Assembly: GCA_950097265.1 (NCBI GenBank)
Contig: CATNDJ010000005.1
Coordinates: 29,508-93,507, forward strand
Reading direction: 5' to 3'
Source of the DNA: an uncultured Oscillibacter sp.
Lineage (GTDB): Bacteria > Bacillota > Clostridia > Oscillospirales > Oscillospiraceae
Length of the DNA stretch: 64,000 nt
Shown here: piece by piece, positions 9,015 through 17,946 of the stretch
How positions within the stretch are numbered: the stretch's first letter is position 1
Layout: each line of letters begins with the position of its first letter
Translations under genes and position numbers: made by a program
The notes under the pieces: generated by a model
What the model was told of the DNA's origin: nothing
Database searches by the model: none
Seen by the model: the letters and a program-made list of their open reading frames with translations, nothing else

Positions 9015-10133
9015 ATGACCACATCGCCCACCAACAACATGGACGTAAAGCGGCGCAACCGAGTGAATACGCTGCGCTGCATCCTGAAAAGCGACCGGGT
9101 CTCCCAGATGGAACTGACTCAGAAGCTGGCTCTGAGCTGGCCCACGATTTTGCAGAACGTGAAGGAGCTGACGGAGCTGGGCCTGGTGCAGGAGGACGGC
9201 ATGTACGCCTCCACCGGAGGCCGGAAAGCCAAGGCCTACGCTCCCGTGCGGGACGCCCGAGTGGCGGTGGGCGTGGACCTGACGGCGGACCACGTAAGCG
9301 TGGTGCTGACGGATCTGGGGGGAAACCTGCTGAAGCAGGCCACGGGGGCCCTCCGCTTCTCCCTGGAGGATATCTATTTCAAATACCTGGGGGGCCTGCT
9401 CCAGCGCTTCGTGGAGGCCAACGGGGCGGCGGACCGGATTCTGGGGGTGGGAATCGCCCTCCCCGGCGCCGTGGACGAGGAACGAGGGCTCCTCCGGGAG
9501 TCTCACGCCCTGGAGCTGCGGAATGTGCCCCTCAGCCGCTTTACCCAGCAGATTCCCTGGCCCTGCCGCTGCATCAACGCCGCCCACGCCGCGGGCCTGG
9601 CGGAGTTCCGCGGCGCGGAGGGGGACATGGTCTATCTCTCCCTGGACGACACCGTGGGCGGGGCCATCCTCCGGGACGGGAGCCTGTACATGGGAGACCA
9701 CCTCCGGGCGGGGGAGTTCGGCCACATGACCCTGGTTCCCGGCGGCCGCCGGTGCTGGTGCGGGAAGGCGGGCTGCCTGGACGCCTACTGCTCTGCAAAG
9801 GTCTTGTTGGACCACGCCGGGGGAAGCCTCTCCGCTTTCTTCGAGGAGCTCCGCTCCGGGGACGCCGAAAAGCGGGAGGTCTGGCGGGAGTACCTGGAGC
9901 ATCTGGCCGTGGCGGTAAACAACCTCCACGCCGCCTTTGACTGCGGCGTGATCGTGGGGGGCCGGGTGGGCGTCTGCCTGGAGGAGTTCGGAGAGCTGCT
10001 GCGGGCGCTGCTGGCGGAGCGGAATCCCTTCGAGCAGGACGCGTCCTATTTGAAGTACAGCCGCCGTCCCCAGGAGGCCGCCGCCGCGGGCGCGGCGCTG
10101 ACGCAGGTGGAGGCGTTTTTGCAGGGGCTCTGA
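9015..10133 (+). CDS. ROK family transcriptional regulator
   Basis: This 372-residue protein has an N-terminal winged helix (about residues 10-65, with SQMELTQKLALSWPTILQNVKEL) followed by a ROK sugar-kinase-like domain. The zinc motif typical of ROK proteins is visible around GEFGHMTLVPGG and CWCGKAGCLDAYC (about residues 235-262). An N-terminal DNA-binding domain distinguishes it from sugar kinases such as glucokinase. It is divergent from the lipase-glycerol kinase operon, 215 bp away, and so is a candidate regulator of that operon. ROK regulators usually sense sugars or sugar phosphates. The effector is unknown. Confidence 0.9.
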   Translation: MTTSPTNNMDVKRRNRVNTLRCILKSDRVSQMELTQKLALSWPTILQNVKELTELGLVQEDGMYASTGGRKAKAYAPVRDARVAVGVDLTADHVSVVLTDLGGNLLKQATGALRFSLEDIYFKYLGGLLQRFVEANGAADRILGVGIALPGAVDEERGLLRESHALELRNVPLSRFTQQIPWPCRCINAAHAAGLAEFRGAEGDMVYLSLDDTVGGAILRDGSLYMGDHLRAGEFGHMTLVPGGRRCWCGKAGCLDAYCSAKVLLDHAGGSLSAFFEELRSGDAEKREVWREYLEHLAVAVNNLHAAFDCGVIVGGRVGVCLEEFGELLRALLAERNPFEQDASYLKYSRRPQEAAAAGAALTQVEAFLQGL

Positions 10134-10147
10134 GTACATCAAAAATA

Positions 10148-10173
10148 AGCGCCGTCCCAGCCGGGACGGCGCT
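10148..10173 (+). terminator. Intrinsic terminator after the ROK gene
   Basis: AGCGCCGTCCC (10148-10158), loop AGCC, GGGACGGCGCT (10163-10173), followed by a T-rich run (CTTTGTTTTT). It also lies at the 3' end of the convergent capA-like gene. Confidence 0.9.
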
Positions 10174-10181
10174 CTTTGTTT

Positions 10182-11414
10182 TTACCGGCCGCCGTCCCGC
10201 TCCTCTCCGAAGACGGCTTGGCAGGTCTCCAGGGCTTTGTCCAGCTCCTGCCGCAGGGCGGCCCCGGTCTCCTGGGAATCCAGGGCGGCGTGGATATCCA
10301 CCAGCTCGAAGCGGGGAGAAGTCCCCTGGGCCCGGTGGAGCATGTACATGGGAGCGTAGGCGTAGTCCGTGACCTGGGTTTTCCCGGTTTCGCTGTCCCG
10401 GGTAAGGGTCAGAGTCAGCACCGCCGTAACGTCCGTGCTGGGCTTGGTCTGGGAGGAGATGAAGTTTCCCAGGGAGTAACAGACGAAGCCCTGCCGCCCG
10501 TCCGGGAGAGTGCGGATCTCCATGGGCTGGGGCACGTGGGAGTGGCCCCCCAGGATGATGTCTGCGCCGTTTTCAAAGAGGAAGTCCGCCAGCTCCTCCT
10601 GATAGCGGTTCTGGGTCAGCTTGTACTCCAGGCCCCAGTGAATCATCACCGCCACCAGATCCGTCTCCATGGCCCTGGCCGCCTCCAGGTCCGCGGCCAG
10701 GCGGTCCCAATCCGGCTTGGAAAGGGTGGTCAGGTAGTCGGTGTTGAAGACGTTCAGGGCGTAAGGGTGCTTCTTGGGCAGGGGAATGCCGTTGGTGCCG
10801 TAGGTGTAGCCCAGGAAAGCTACGGAGATGCCGCCCACGTCCGCCACGGCGACGCCGCGGTCAAATTCTTCCTGGGTTCGGCTGGAGCCCACGTGGGCCA
10901 GGCCCGCCCCGTCCAGCACGTCCAGCGTCCGGCTGAGACCGGAAAAGCCCCGGTCCAGGCTGTGGTTGTTGGCGGTGAGGCACAGGTCGAAGCCCAGGGA
11001 CTTCAGGTCATAGGCCATGTCGTCGGGGGAGTTGAAGGCGGGATAGCCGGAGTAGGGCGGGCCGCCGGAAAGGGTGGTTTCCAGGTTGACCACCGCGTAG
11101 TCCGCCGCCTCCACATAGGGCCTCGCGGCGGCCATGATCCGGGCGTAGTCGTACCGTTCTCCGTTCCAGGCGTCGTTGGTGACGGGCATGTGGCTCATGG
11201 CGTCGCCGCAGACCGCCAGGGTGGCCGCGGTAGGCTCCGGCGGCGCGGGCTCTTCCGGAAGGGTCTCGGGCTCCGCCGGGGCAGGGGGGAGGGCGGAAAT
11301 GGAGCGTTCCTCCCGCTCCGCCGGGGCGGGGGCCGCCGCTCCGGCGGGAACGCCGCCGCAGGCGCTGAGCAGCAGCGGCAGGCAGAGCAGGAGAGAGAGA
11401 AGCCGCGGCTTCAT
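10182..11414 (-). CDS. CapA family lipoprotein (poly-gamma-glutamate/capsule metallophosphatase fold)
   Basis: The 410-residue product has a lipoprotein signal with lipobox LSAC near residue 19, so it is exported and lipid-anchored. After a Pro/Ala/Glu-rich linker the CapA (PGA_cap) domain runs from about residue 65, with metal-site motifs CGDAMSHMP, NLETTLSG, TANNHSLDRG, HWGLEY and GGHSHVPQP. This is the metallophosphoesterase-like pattern of CapA/PgsA. The start ATG at 11414 has GGAGG 8 bases upstream. No capBC genes adjoin it, so a role in polyglutamate capsule is not supported; many Clostridia carry stand-alone CapA-like wall proteins of unknown function. Confidence 0.88.
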   Translation of the reverse strand: MKPRLLSLLLCLPLLLSACGGVPAGAAAPAPAEREERSISALPPAPAEPETLPEEPAPPEPTAATLAVCGDAMSHMPVTNDAWNGERYDYARIMAAARPYVEAADYAVVNLETTLSGGPPYSGYPAFNSPDDMAYDLKSLGFDLCLTANNHSLDRGFSGLSRTLDVLDGAGLAHVGSSRTQEEFDRGVAVADVGGISVAFLGYTYGTNGIPLPKKHPYALNVFNTDYLTTLSKPDWDRLAADLEAARAMETDLVAVMIHWGLEYKLTQNRYQEELADFLFENGADIILGGHSHVPQPMEIRTLPDGRQGFVCYSLGNFISSQTKPSTDVTAVLTLTLTRDSETGKTQVTDYAYAPMYMLHRAQGTSPRFELVDIHAALDSQETGAALRQELDKALETCQAVFGEERDGGR

Positions 11415-11479
11415 GGAAGGGCCTCCTTTCGGGGAAAACGATTCTGAAAAGGCCCCCGCAGCCGGGGACTTTCGACTTG

Positions 11480-11508
11480 ATTATAGCGGTTTCCCGCCTG
11501 CTTGTCAA
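11480..11508 (-). promoter_or_regulatory. Promoter of the capA-like gene
   Basis: On the minus strand TTGACA (11503-11508), 17 bp and TATAAT (11480-11485): full consensus hexamers. Confidence 0.85.
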
Positions 11509-11581
11509 CGAATGTGCCGGGAGGGCGCGCCCCGGTCCCGGCGGGCTGTTTTTTTAGAGGGTCTAAAATAAGTGGAAACCA

Positions 11582-11611
11582 TTGACAAAGGGGCTTCCCG
11601 GCTTCTATAAT
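11582..11611 (+). promoter_or_regulatory. Promoter of the chemoreceptor gene
   Basis: TTGACA (11582-11587), 18 bp and TATAAT (11606-11611), 62 bp before the start at 11674. Confidence 0.85.
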
Positions 11612-11673
11612 AGAACACAGATAAGGCTTTGCGGACGCGACGGAATCCAATCATAAAATAGAGGTGGAGAGAG

Positions 11674-13638
11674 ATGAAGAGTATCCGGAAGAAAATCACG
11701 GTGTGCCTGATGGCGACGGTGCTGGCGGCGCTGTTCGCGGTGGGTGCGGCCAGTATTGGCCTGAATTACAGAAGCACCATCGCCACGGTGGAACAGCTCA
11801 TGAGCCAGACTGCCGTTCTGGCCTCCGAGCGTATTGAGCAGGAGCTGACCGCCTACAAGAACGTAGCCATGGACACGGGCCGCATCACCCAGCTGGCCAA
11901 TTCCTTCACGCCGGTGGAGGAAAAGTGGGCCATCATCGACGAGCGGGTGAGCCTCCACGGTTTCCAGCGGGGCAATGTGATCGGCCTGGACGGAATCAGC
12001 ATTTTTGACGGGAAGGACTACTCCGACCGGGAATATGTCCAGCAGGCCCTACAGGGCAACGTCTACGTCTCCGAGCCCCTGGTCAGTAAGGTGACCGGAG
12101 AGCTGTCCATCATGGTGGCCGCGCCTATCTACTCAAACCGCGGGCTCATCTCGGGCGTGGTGTACTTCGTCCCGCCGGAGACCTTCCTGAACGACATTGT
12201 GTCCTCCATTAAAATCGGCGAGAACAGCCGGTCCTATATGATCAACAAAAACGGAGACACCATAGCCGACATCACTTTGGATACCATCACCACGCAAAAC
12301 GTGGAGCGGGAAGCTCAGAGCGATTCTTCCCTGAAGAGCCGGGCCGCCATCCACGTGGCCATGCGCCGGGGAGAAAACGGCTTCGGCAGCATCCGGGCCA
12401 GCGACGGGCCCCGCTTTATGGCCTACGCCCCCGTGAAGGGGACCGACGGCTGGAGCGTCGCGGTGGCCACGCCGAAAATGAACTACCTGGCCGATACATA
12501 CTTCGGCATTGTGATCGACATCCTGGTAATTCTGGCCTCTATCCTGGCCTCTATCGTGGTGGCCCTGAAGCTGTCCGGCAACATCAGCGATCCCATGCGG
12601 GCCTGCGCCGAGCGGATGAAGCTGCTGACGGAGGGCGACCTGGAATCCCCGGTTCCCCAGGTCAGGGGCCGGGACGAGACGGCGGAGCTGACCCGCTCCA
12701 CGGCGGAGATGGTGACGGGACTGAATACCATCATTAACGACATCAGCTACCTCCTCACCGAGATGGCGAACCAAAACCTGGATATCCGGTCCTCGCACCG
12801 GGATGCCTACGTGGGGGGCTTCCAGACCATCCTGCTGTCCATGCGGACGCTGAAGGTGGAGCTCAGCAACACCATGCGCCAAATCAACGCCTCCGCCGGG
12901 CAGGTGTCCTCTGCCAGCAACCAGGTGTCCATGGGCGCCCAGACGCTGAGCCAGGGTTCGATGACCCAGGCCAGCTCCGTGGAAGAGCTGGCGGCTACCA
13001 TCACCGAGATTTCCGACAGCGCCAAGCGGACCTCTTCCGCCGCCGAAGAGGCGGGGCGTTTCGTGGGCCAGGCCGGCGGGCAGCTGGGGGTCAGCGTGGA
13101 GCACGTCAAGGAGCTCAACGAGGCCATGGAGAAAATTTCCAGCTCCTCCGAGGAAATTTCCAAGATTATTGCCACGATTGAAAATATCGCCTTCCAGACC
13201 AACATCCTGGCCCTGAACGCTGCGGTGGAGGCCGCCCGGGCGGGCACCGCCGGCAAGGGCTTCGCCGTAGTGGCCGACGAGGTGCGGAACCTGGCCACCA
13301 AGTCCGACCAGGCCGCCAAGGCCACCAAGGAGCTGATCGAGAGCTCGATTGCCGCCGTCAGCGAGGGAAGCCGGGCGGTGAGCCTGGTGACCGAGTCCCT
13401 GGAGCAGACCAGCCAGTCCGCCGGAAACGTGACCACGCAGATGGACATCGTGGTCCAGGCCGTGGAAAATCAGACCGCCGCTATCAACCAGGTCACCGAG
13501 GGCATTGACCAAATCTCCTCCGTGGTCCAGACCAACAGCGCCACGGCGCAGGAGAGCGCCGCCGCCAGCGAGGAGCTGTCCGCCGAGGCGGCCAGCCTGA
13601 AGCAGCTGGTGGACCGCTTTACCCTGGCACGGGACTGA
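11674..13638 (+). CDS. Methyl-accepting chemotaxis protein with dCache-type sensor
   Basis: This 654-residue transmembrane receptor has an N-terminal membrane helix (residues 8-30), an extracellular double-Cache-like sensor (about 35-270, with [15 protein letters not shown] and [16 protein letters not shown]), a second membrane helix (about 275-300), a HAMP segment (about 300-355) and a cytoplasmic signalling domain. The hairpin tip [20 protein letters not shown] is at about residues 504-523, with methylation-type helices on both sides. It would signal through CheW/CheA, none of which are in the window. It is monocistronic, with its own promoter and terminator. The ligand is not predictable; dCache sensors often bind amino acids or other small metabolites. 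Confidence 0.95.
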   Translation: MKSIRKKITVCLMATVLAALFAVGAASIGLNYRSTIATVEQLMSQTAVLASERIEQELTAYKNVAMDTGRITQLANSFTPVEEKWAIIDERVSLHGFQRGNVIGLDGISIFDGKDYSDREYVQQALQGNVYVSEPLVSKVTGELSIMVAAPIYSNRGLISGVVYFVPPETFLNDIVSSIKIGENSRSYMINKNGDTIADITLDTITTQNVEREAQSDSSLKSRAAIHVAMRRGENGFGSIRASDGPRFMAYAPVKGTDGWSVAVATPKMNYLADTYFGIVIDILVILASILASIVVALKLSGNISDPMRACAERMKLLTEGDLESPVPQVRGRDETAELTRSTAEMVTGLNTIINDISYLLTEMANQNLDIRSSHRDAYVGGFQTILLSMRTLKVELSNTMRQINASAGQVSSASNQVSMGAQTLSQGSMTQASSVEELAATITEISDSAKRTSSAAEEAGRFVGQAGGQLGVSVEHVKELNEAMEKISSSSEEISKIIATIENIAFQTNILALNAAVEAARAGTAGKGFAVVADEVRNLATKSDQAAKATKELIESSIAAVSEGSRAVSLVTESLEQTSQSAGNVTTQMDIVVQAVENQTAAINQVTEGIDQISSVVQTNSATAQESAAASEELSAEAASLKQLVDRFTLARD

Positions 13639-13663
13639 GAGCGCCGTTTCAAGGTGAAATAAT

Positions 13664-13710
13664 CCACAAAAAGAGGCCCCGCAGCCCGGCTGTGGGGCCT
13701 CTTTTTGTGG
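13664..13710 (+). terminator. Intrinsic terminator after the chemoreceptor gene
   Basis: A long near-perfect hairpin: AAAAAGAGGCCCCGCAG pairs with CTGTGGGGCCTCTTTTT, ending in a T-run. Confidence 0.9.
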
Positions 13711-13747
13711 AGCATCCCCGAAAATAAGGTAAATACAGAAATTGAGG

Positions 13748-13775
13748 TTGACAAAATCAGGATTTTTGTTACAAT
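13748..13775 (+). promoter_or_regulatory. Promoter of the DUF3798 ABC operon
   Basis: TTGACA (13748-13753), 16 bp and TACAAT (13770-13775), about 105 bp before the first start codon. Confidence 0.75.
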
Positions 13776-13786
13776 AGATAGCGTTC

Positions 13787-13850
13787 AAAAGGCGTACGCC
13801 TTTTTTTCATGGTTTGCCTACAAACCATGAGGGCAGGCTGTCTGCGCCCG
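13787..13850 (+). promoter_or_regulatory. Structured 5' leader of the ABC operon
   Basis: AAAAGGC/GCCTTTT around GGCGTACGCC (13787-13804), followed by seven Ts, looks like an early terminator. CATGGTTT (13808-13815) pairs with AAACCATG (13822-13829) around loop GCCTAC. The loop base run GCCT is complementary to AGGC at 13835-13838, so a pseudoknot is possible. I do not recognise a known riboswitch class. Confidence 0.5.
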
Positions 13851-13879
13851 GAAGACACAAAAATTTTTGGAGGTTTGCA

Positions 13880-15157
13880 ATGAAGAAGTTTTTCAGCATG
13901 CTGCTGGCGCTCGTGATGCTTCTGGCTCTCGCGGGCTGCGGCGGCGACACCAAGGCCCCTGCGCAGGATCAGGGCGGCTCCTCTGACGCCGGCCAGACCG
14001 ATCAGGGCGGGGAACCTGCCGATACCGGAGACGCCGCCGACGTGGGCGACTACCACATCGGCATCGTGACCGGCTCCGTCTCTCAGTCCGAGGACGACCG
14101 CCGGGGCGCCGAGGCCTTCCAGGCCAAGTACGGCGAGGATAAGGTTACCCTGGCCATCTATCCCGACAACTTCACCGAGGAGCTGGAAACCACGATCCAG
14201 ACCATCGTGAATATGTCCGACGATCCTCTGATGAAAGCCGTCATCGTCAACCAGTCCATCCCCGGCACCACCGAGGCTTTCCGGCAGATCAAAGAGCGCC
14301 GCCCCGACATCCTCTGCATCGCCGGCGAGGCTCATGAGGACCTTCCCGAGATCGGCTCCGCCGCCGACCTGGTCTGCAACAACGACTTCGTCTCCCGCGG
14401 CTACCTGATTATCCGCACCGCCCATGAGCTGGGCGCGGACACCTTCGTCCACATCTCCTTCCCCCGCCACATGGCCTATGAGACCATGAGCCGCCGCGTG
14501 GCCGTCATGCGGGAGGCCTGCAAGGAGTTCAACATGGAGTTCGTCCTGGAGACCGCTCCCGACCCGACCTCCGATGTGGGTATCCCCGGCGCTCAGGCCT
14601 ATATCCTGGAGAACGTCCCCGCCTGGGTCCAGAAGTACGGTGAAAACGCCGCCTACTTCTGCACCAACGACGCTCACACCGAGCCCCTGCTGAAACAGCT
14701 GGTTGAGTACGGCGGCTACTTCATCGAGGCCGACCTGCCCTCTCCTCTGATGGGCTATCCCGGCGCTCTGGGCCTGGACCTCACCGAGGAGGCCGGCGAC
14801 TTTGAGAAGATCCTGGCCAAGGTCGAGTCCGCCCTGGTTGAGAAGGGCGCCGCCGACCGCTTCGGCACCTGGGCCTACTCCTATGGCTACACCCTGTCCG
14901 CCGGCCTGGCCGAGCACGCCAAAAACGTCATCGAAGGCAAATGCGAAATCACGGATATGGACGCCGTGGCCGAAGCCCTGAACGTCTATTCTCCCAAGGC
15001 CCAGTGGAATGGCGCGGGATACACCAACGCCACCACCGGAGTCAAGAGCGACAATGTGTTCCTGATTTACCAGGATACCTATATCATGGGTGATCCCGGT
15101 CACTTCATGGGTAATGCCGACGTAGAGATCCCCGAGAAGTACTACACCGTCAGCTGA
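13880..15157 (+). CDS. DUF3798-type ABC substrate-binding lipoprotein
   Basis: The start ATG at 13880 follows TTGGAGG. The 425-residue protein has a lipoprotein signal (lipobox LALAGC, Cys at about residue 19), a Gly/Asp/Gln-rich tether to about 52, then a two-lobed periplasmic-binding-like domain starting HIGIVTGSVSQSEDDRRGAE. Sequence features (RGYLIIRTAHELGA, FPRHMAYETMSRR, DAHTEPLLKQLVEYGG) are those I associate with DUF3798 (PF12683) proteins, which are distantly related to sugar/BMP binding proteins. It heads an operon with a CUT2-type ATPase and two permeases, so it should deliver a substrate to that importer. Substrate is unknown; a peptide or amino-acid derivative is possible given the downstream dipeptidase. 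Confidence 0.85.
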   Translation: MKKFFSMLLALVMLLALAGCGGDTKAPAQDQGGSSDAGQTDQGGEPADTGDAADVGDYHIGIVTGSVSQSEDDRRGAEAFQAKYGEDKVTLAIYPDNFTEELETTIQTIVNMSDDPLMKAVIVNQSIPGTTEAFRQIKERRPDILCIAGEAHEDLPEIGSAADLVCNNDFVSRGYLIIRTAHELGADTFVHISFPRHMAYETMSRRVAVMREACKEFNMEFVLETAPDPTSDVGIPGAQAYILENVPAWVQKYGENAAYFCTNDAHTEPLLKQLVEYGGYFIEADLPSPLMGYPGALGLDLTEEAGDFEKILAKVESALVEKGAADRFGTWAYSYGYTLSAGLAEHAKNVIEGKCEITDMDAVAEALNVYSPKAQWNGAGYTNATTGVKSDNVFLIYQDTYIMGDPGHFMGNADVEIPEKYYTVS

Positions 15158-15183
15158 TCTAATTTCAAAATCGTCTGCCGCAC

Positions 15184-15209
15184 GGGGAGGAGGACCTGTC
15201 CTCCTCCCC
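15184..15209 (+). promoter_or_regulatory. Stem-loop between binding-protein and ATPase genes
   Basis: GGGGAGGAGGAC (15184-15195) pairs perfectly with GTCCTCCTCCCC (15198-15209). No T-run follows, so it is better read as an mRNA stabiliser or partial attenuator that favours the binding-protein gene over the rest of the operon. Confidence 0.6.
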
Positions 15210-15293
15210 GCGCTGGTTTTGACTTGACCGAGGGCGGCAAAGGTCCCCGCCCGTGCGCCGCGGCGCATGGAACAAATGAGATAGGGTGGATGT

Positions 15294-16883
15294 ATGACAA
15301 ACAACGTGAACCCCTTGCTGCAGATGCAGAACATCAAAAAGGACTTTTTTGGCAACCAGGTTCTCACCGACATCAATTTTACTCTGGGTGAGGGCGAGGT
15401 CTTGGGCCTGTGCGGCGAAAACGGCGCGGGCAAGAGCACGTTAATGAAGATTCTTTTCGGTATGGACGTCATCCGGGAGACCGGAGGCTACAGCGGCGAC
15501 ATCCTGCTGAACGGCCAAAAAGTGGAATTCAACACTCCCTTCGACGCGCTGGAGGCGGGTATTGGCATGGTACATCAGGAGTTTTCCCTGATTCCCGGCT
15601 TTACCGCCAAGGAAAATATCCTCCTGAATCGGGAGCCCTGCAAAAAGAATATTGTTTCAGAGGTGTTCGGCGACCGCCTGAACACTCTGGATTATAAGGA
15701 GATGGACCGGCGTTCCTCCGCCGCCATCGAAAAGATGGGCGTCGCCATTGACGCCGAAATGGTCATCAGCGATATGCCCGTGGGCCACAAGCAGTTCACG
15801 GAAATTGCCCGGGAGCTGAGCAAGGACCAGCTGAAGCTGCTGATTTTGGACGAGCCCACCGCCGTGCTGACGGAAAAGGAGGCCGAGGCCCTGCTGGACT
15901 CCATCCGGGGCATGGCCGCCCGGGGCATCTCCGTCATCTTCATCACCCACCGCCTCCACGAGATTCTGGCGGTGTGCGACAAGGTGGTGGTTATGAGGGA
16001 CGGCTTCGTGGTCCGGGACGTCCCCGCCAAAGAGACCAGCGTGGAAGACATCACCAAGTGGATGGTGGGCCGGGACGTGCAGAGCGCTTCCATAGGGGAG
16101 GTTCGCTCCAACGACGGGGCCCGGACCATCATGTCCATCCAAAACCTCTGGGTGGACATGCCCGGCGAGACGGTGCGGGATGTCTCCCTTGATATTAAAG
16201 AGGGCGAAATTTTGGGCATCGGCGGCCTGGCGGGCCAGGGCAAGCTGGGCATCCCCAATGGCGTTATGGGACTCTACGAGGCCGGCGGACGGGTGGAGTT
16301 CAACGGTGGGGAAATTCCCCTGAACAACCCCCGGAAGTGCCTGGATTCCTCCCTGGCCTTCGTGTCCGAGGACCGGCGGGAGGTGGGCCTCCTGCTGGAC
16401 GAGAGCCTGGAGTGGAACGTGGCGTTCCCCGCCATGCAGATTCAGGAGAAGTTCCTGAAACGGCTGCTGGGCGGCTTCATCAAGTGGCGGGATGAAAAGG
16501 GCATCCACGAGGTGACCCAGAAGTATATCGACGAGCTGCAAATCAAGTGTACCAGCTCCAAGCAGAAGGCCAAGGAGCTCTCCGGCGGCAACCAGCAGAA
16601 GGTGTGCCTGGCGAAAGCCTTCGCCCTGGAGCCCAAGTTCCTCTTCGTGTCCGAGCCCACCCGGGGCATCGACGTGGGCGCCAAGGCCCTGGTGCTGGAG
16701 GCGCTGAAGGAGTTCAACCGGGACAGCGGCGTTACCGTCGTCATGATCTCCTCCGAGCTGGAAGAGCTGCGGCAGACCTGCGACCGCATTGCCATCATCT
16801 CCGGCGGACAGGTGGCGGGCATCCTGCCGGCGGCGGCGTCCTCCGAGGAGTTCGGCCTGCTGATGGTCAGCAAGGTCAAGTAA
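15294..16883 (+). CDS. CUT2/RbsA-type ABC transporter ATP-binding protein (double domain)
   Basis: The 529-residue protein fuses two ABC domains, as in RbsA. The first has a good Walker A (GENGAGKST, about residue 40) and Walker B LLILDEPTAVL. Its signature region is degenerate (FTEIARELSKDQ). The second has a degenerate Walker A (GIGGLAGQGKLG), a strong signature LSGGNQQK and a Walker B reading LFVSEPTRGID, with Ser replacing the usual Asp before the catalytic Glu. The first-site/second-site asymmetry is normal for this family. It energises the two permeases that follow 13 bp downstream. RBS GGGTGG precedes the ATG at 15294. Confidence 0.92.
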   Translation: MTNNVNPLLQMQNIKKDFFGNQVLTDINFTLGEGEVLGLCGENGAGKSTLMKILFGMDVIRETGGYSGDILLNGQKVEFNTPFDALEAGIGMVHQEFSLIPGFTAKENILLNREPCKKNIVSEVFGDRLNTLDYKEMDRRSSAAIEKMGVAIDAEMVISDMPVGHKQFTEIARELSKDQLKLLILDEPTAVLTEKEAEALLDSIRGMAARGISVIFITHRLHEILAVCDKVVVMRDGFVVRDVPAKETSVEDITKWMVGRDVQSASIGEVRSNDGARTIMSIQNLWVDMPGETVRDVSLDIKEGEILGIGGLAGQGKLGIPNGVMGLYEAGGRVEFNGGEIPLNNPRKCLDSSLAFVSEDRREVGLLLDESLEWNVAFPAMQIQEKFLKRLLGGFIKWRDEKGIHEVTQKYIDELQIKCTSSKQKAKELSGGNQQKVCLAKAFALEPKFLFVSEPTRGIDVGAKALVLEALKEFNRDSGVTVVMISSELEELRQTCDRIAIISGGQVAGILPAAASSEEFGLLMVSKVK

Positions 16884-16896
16884 GGAGGGAAATGAA

Positions 16897-17946
16897 ATGA
16901 TAACGGGATATGTATTACCGCCGGTGCTGAAAAAAATGGGCTTTCCCCGGCTGATTATCTCCGGGTTTTTGCTGGTCCTCTTTATCCTGACCCCCTTCGT
17001 CGGGGTCGACCTGCCTACCCAGATTACCAATATCATCAACCGCTTCAGCTGGAACGCGGTGCTGGTCCTGGCCATGGTGCCCATGATCCACGCGGGCTGC
17101 GGACTGAACTTCGGACTGCCCCTGGCGATCATCTGCGGCCTCCTGGGGGGCACGCTGTCCATCCAGCTGGGCTTCACCGGGACCATGAGCTTTGTCATGG
17201 CGATTGTGATCGCCACCCCCTTCGCGGTGCTTCTGGGCGGGGGCTATGGGCTGTTGCTGAACCGGATCAAGGGCGGCGAGATGATGATCGCCACCTATGT
17301 GGGCTTTTCCGTCATGTCCTTTTTCTGCATGATGTGGCTGCTGCTGCCCTATTCCAGTCCAACCATGGTGTACGGACTCTCGGGCAACGGCCTGCGGCCC
17401 ACCATTTCCCTGGATGGCTTCTACAATCAGGTGCTGGCGAAGATTCTGCATATCAAGATCGGGAACATTGAGATACCCACGGGTTCTTTGCTGGTCTTCG
17501 CCCTGCTGGCCTTTTTGATGTGGGCTTTCCTCCACACCAAGACCGGCACCGCCATGACGGCTGTGGGCTCCAACGCCGCTTTTGCCCGGGCTGCGGGCAT
17601 CAACGTGGACCGGACCCGGATGCTTTCCGTCATCATGTCTACCTGGCTGGGGGCCATGGGCATCCTGATGTACCAGCAGGGCTTCGGCTTCATCCAGCTT
17701 TATAACGCACCCAACAACCTGACCATGCCCACGGTGGCGGCCATCCTGATCGGCGGCGCGTCGGTCAATAAAGCCAGTATCCCCCATGTAATCATTGGTA
17801 CGATTTTGTTCCAGGGCATCGTGACCATGACCCCCACGGTGATGAACTCCGCGATCCACATGGACATGAGCGAGGTTATCCGGATTATCGTTTCCCAGGG
17901 CATGATCCTCTACGCCCTGACCAGAAAGACGGAGGGTGCGAAATGA
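16897..17946 (+). CDS. ABC transporter permease (BPD_transp_2 family), first
   Basis: The 349-residue membrane protein has about 9-10 hydrophobic segments and the conserved cytoplasmic loop TAVGSNAAFARAAGINVDRTRM near residue 230, the ATPase-contact motif of the RbsC/BmpC-like permease family. AAGGAGG sits 8 bases before the ATG. Its stop overlaps the start of the second permease by 4 bp (ATGA), so the two subunits are made in equal amount as a heterodimer. The pair, the double ATPase and the DUF3798 lipoprotein form a complete importer. Confidence 0.9.
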   Translation: MITGYVLPPVLKKMGFPRLIISGFLLVLFILTPFVGVDLPTQITNIINRFSWNAVLVLAMVPMIHAGCGLNFGLPLAIICGLLGGTLSIQLGFTGTMSFVMAIVIATPFAVLLGGGYGLLLNRIKGGEMMIATYVGFSVMSFFCMMWLLLPYSSPTMVYGLSGNGLRPTISLDGFYNQVLAKILHIKIGNIEIPTGSLLVFALLAFLMWAFLHTKTGTAMTAVGSNAAFARAAGINVDRTRMLSVIMSTWLGAMGILMYQQGFGFIQLYNAPNNLTMPTVAAILIGGASVNKASIPHVIIGTILFQGIVTMTPTVMNSAIHMDMSEVIRIIVSQGMILYALTRKTEGAK

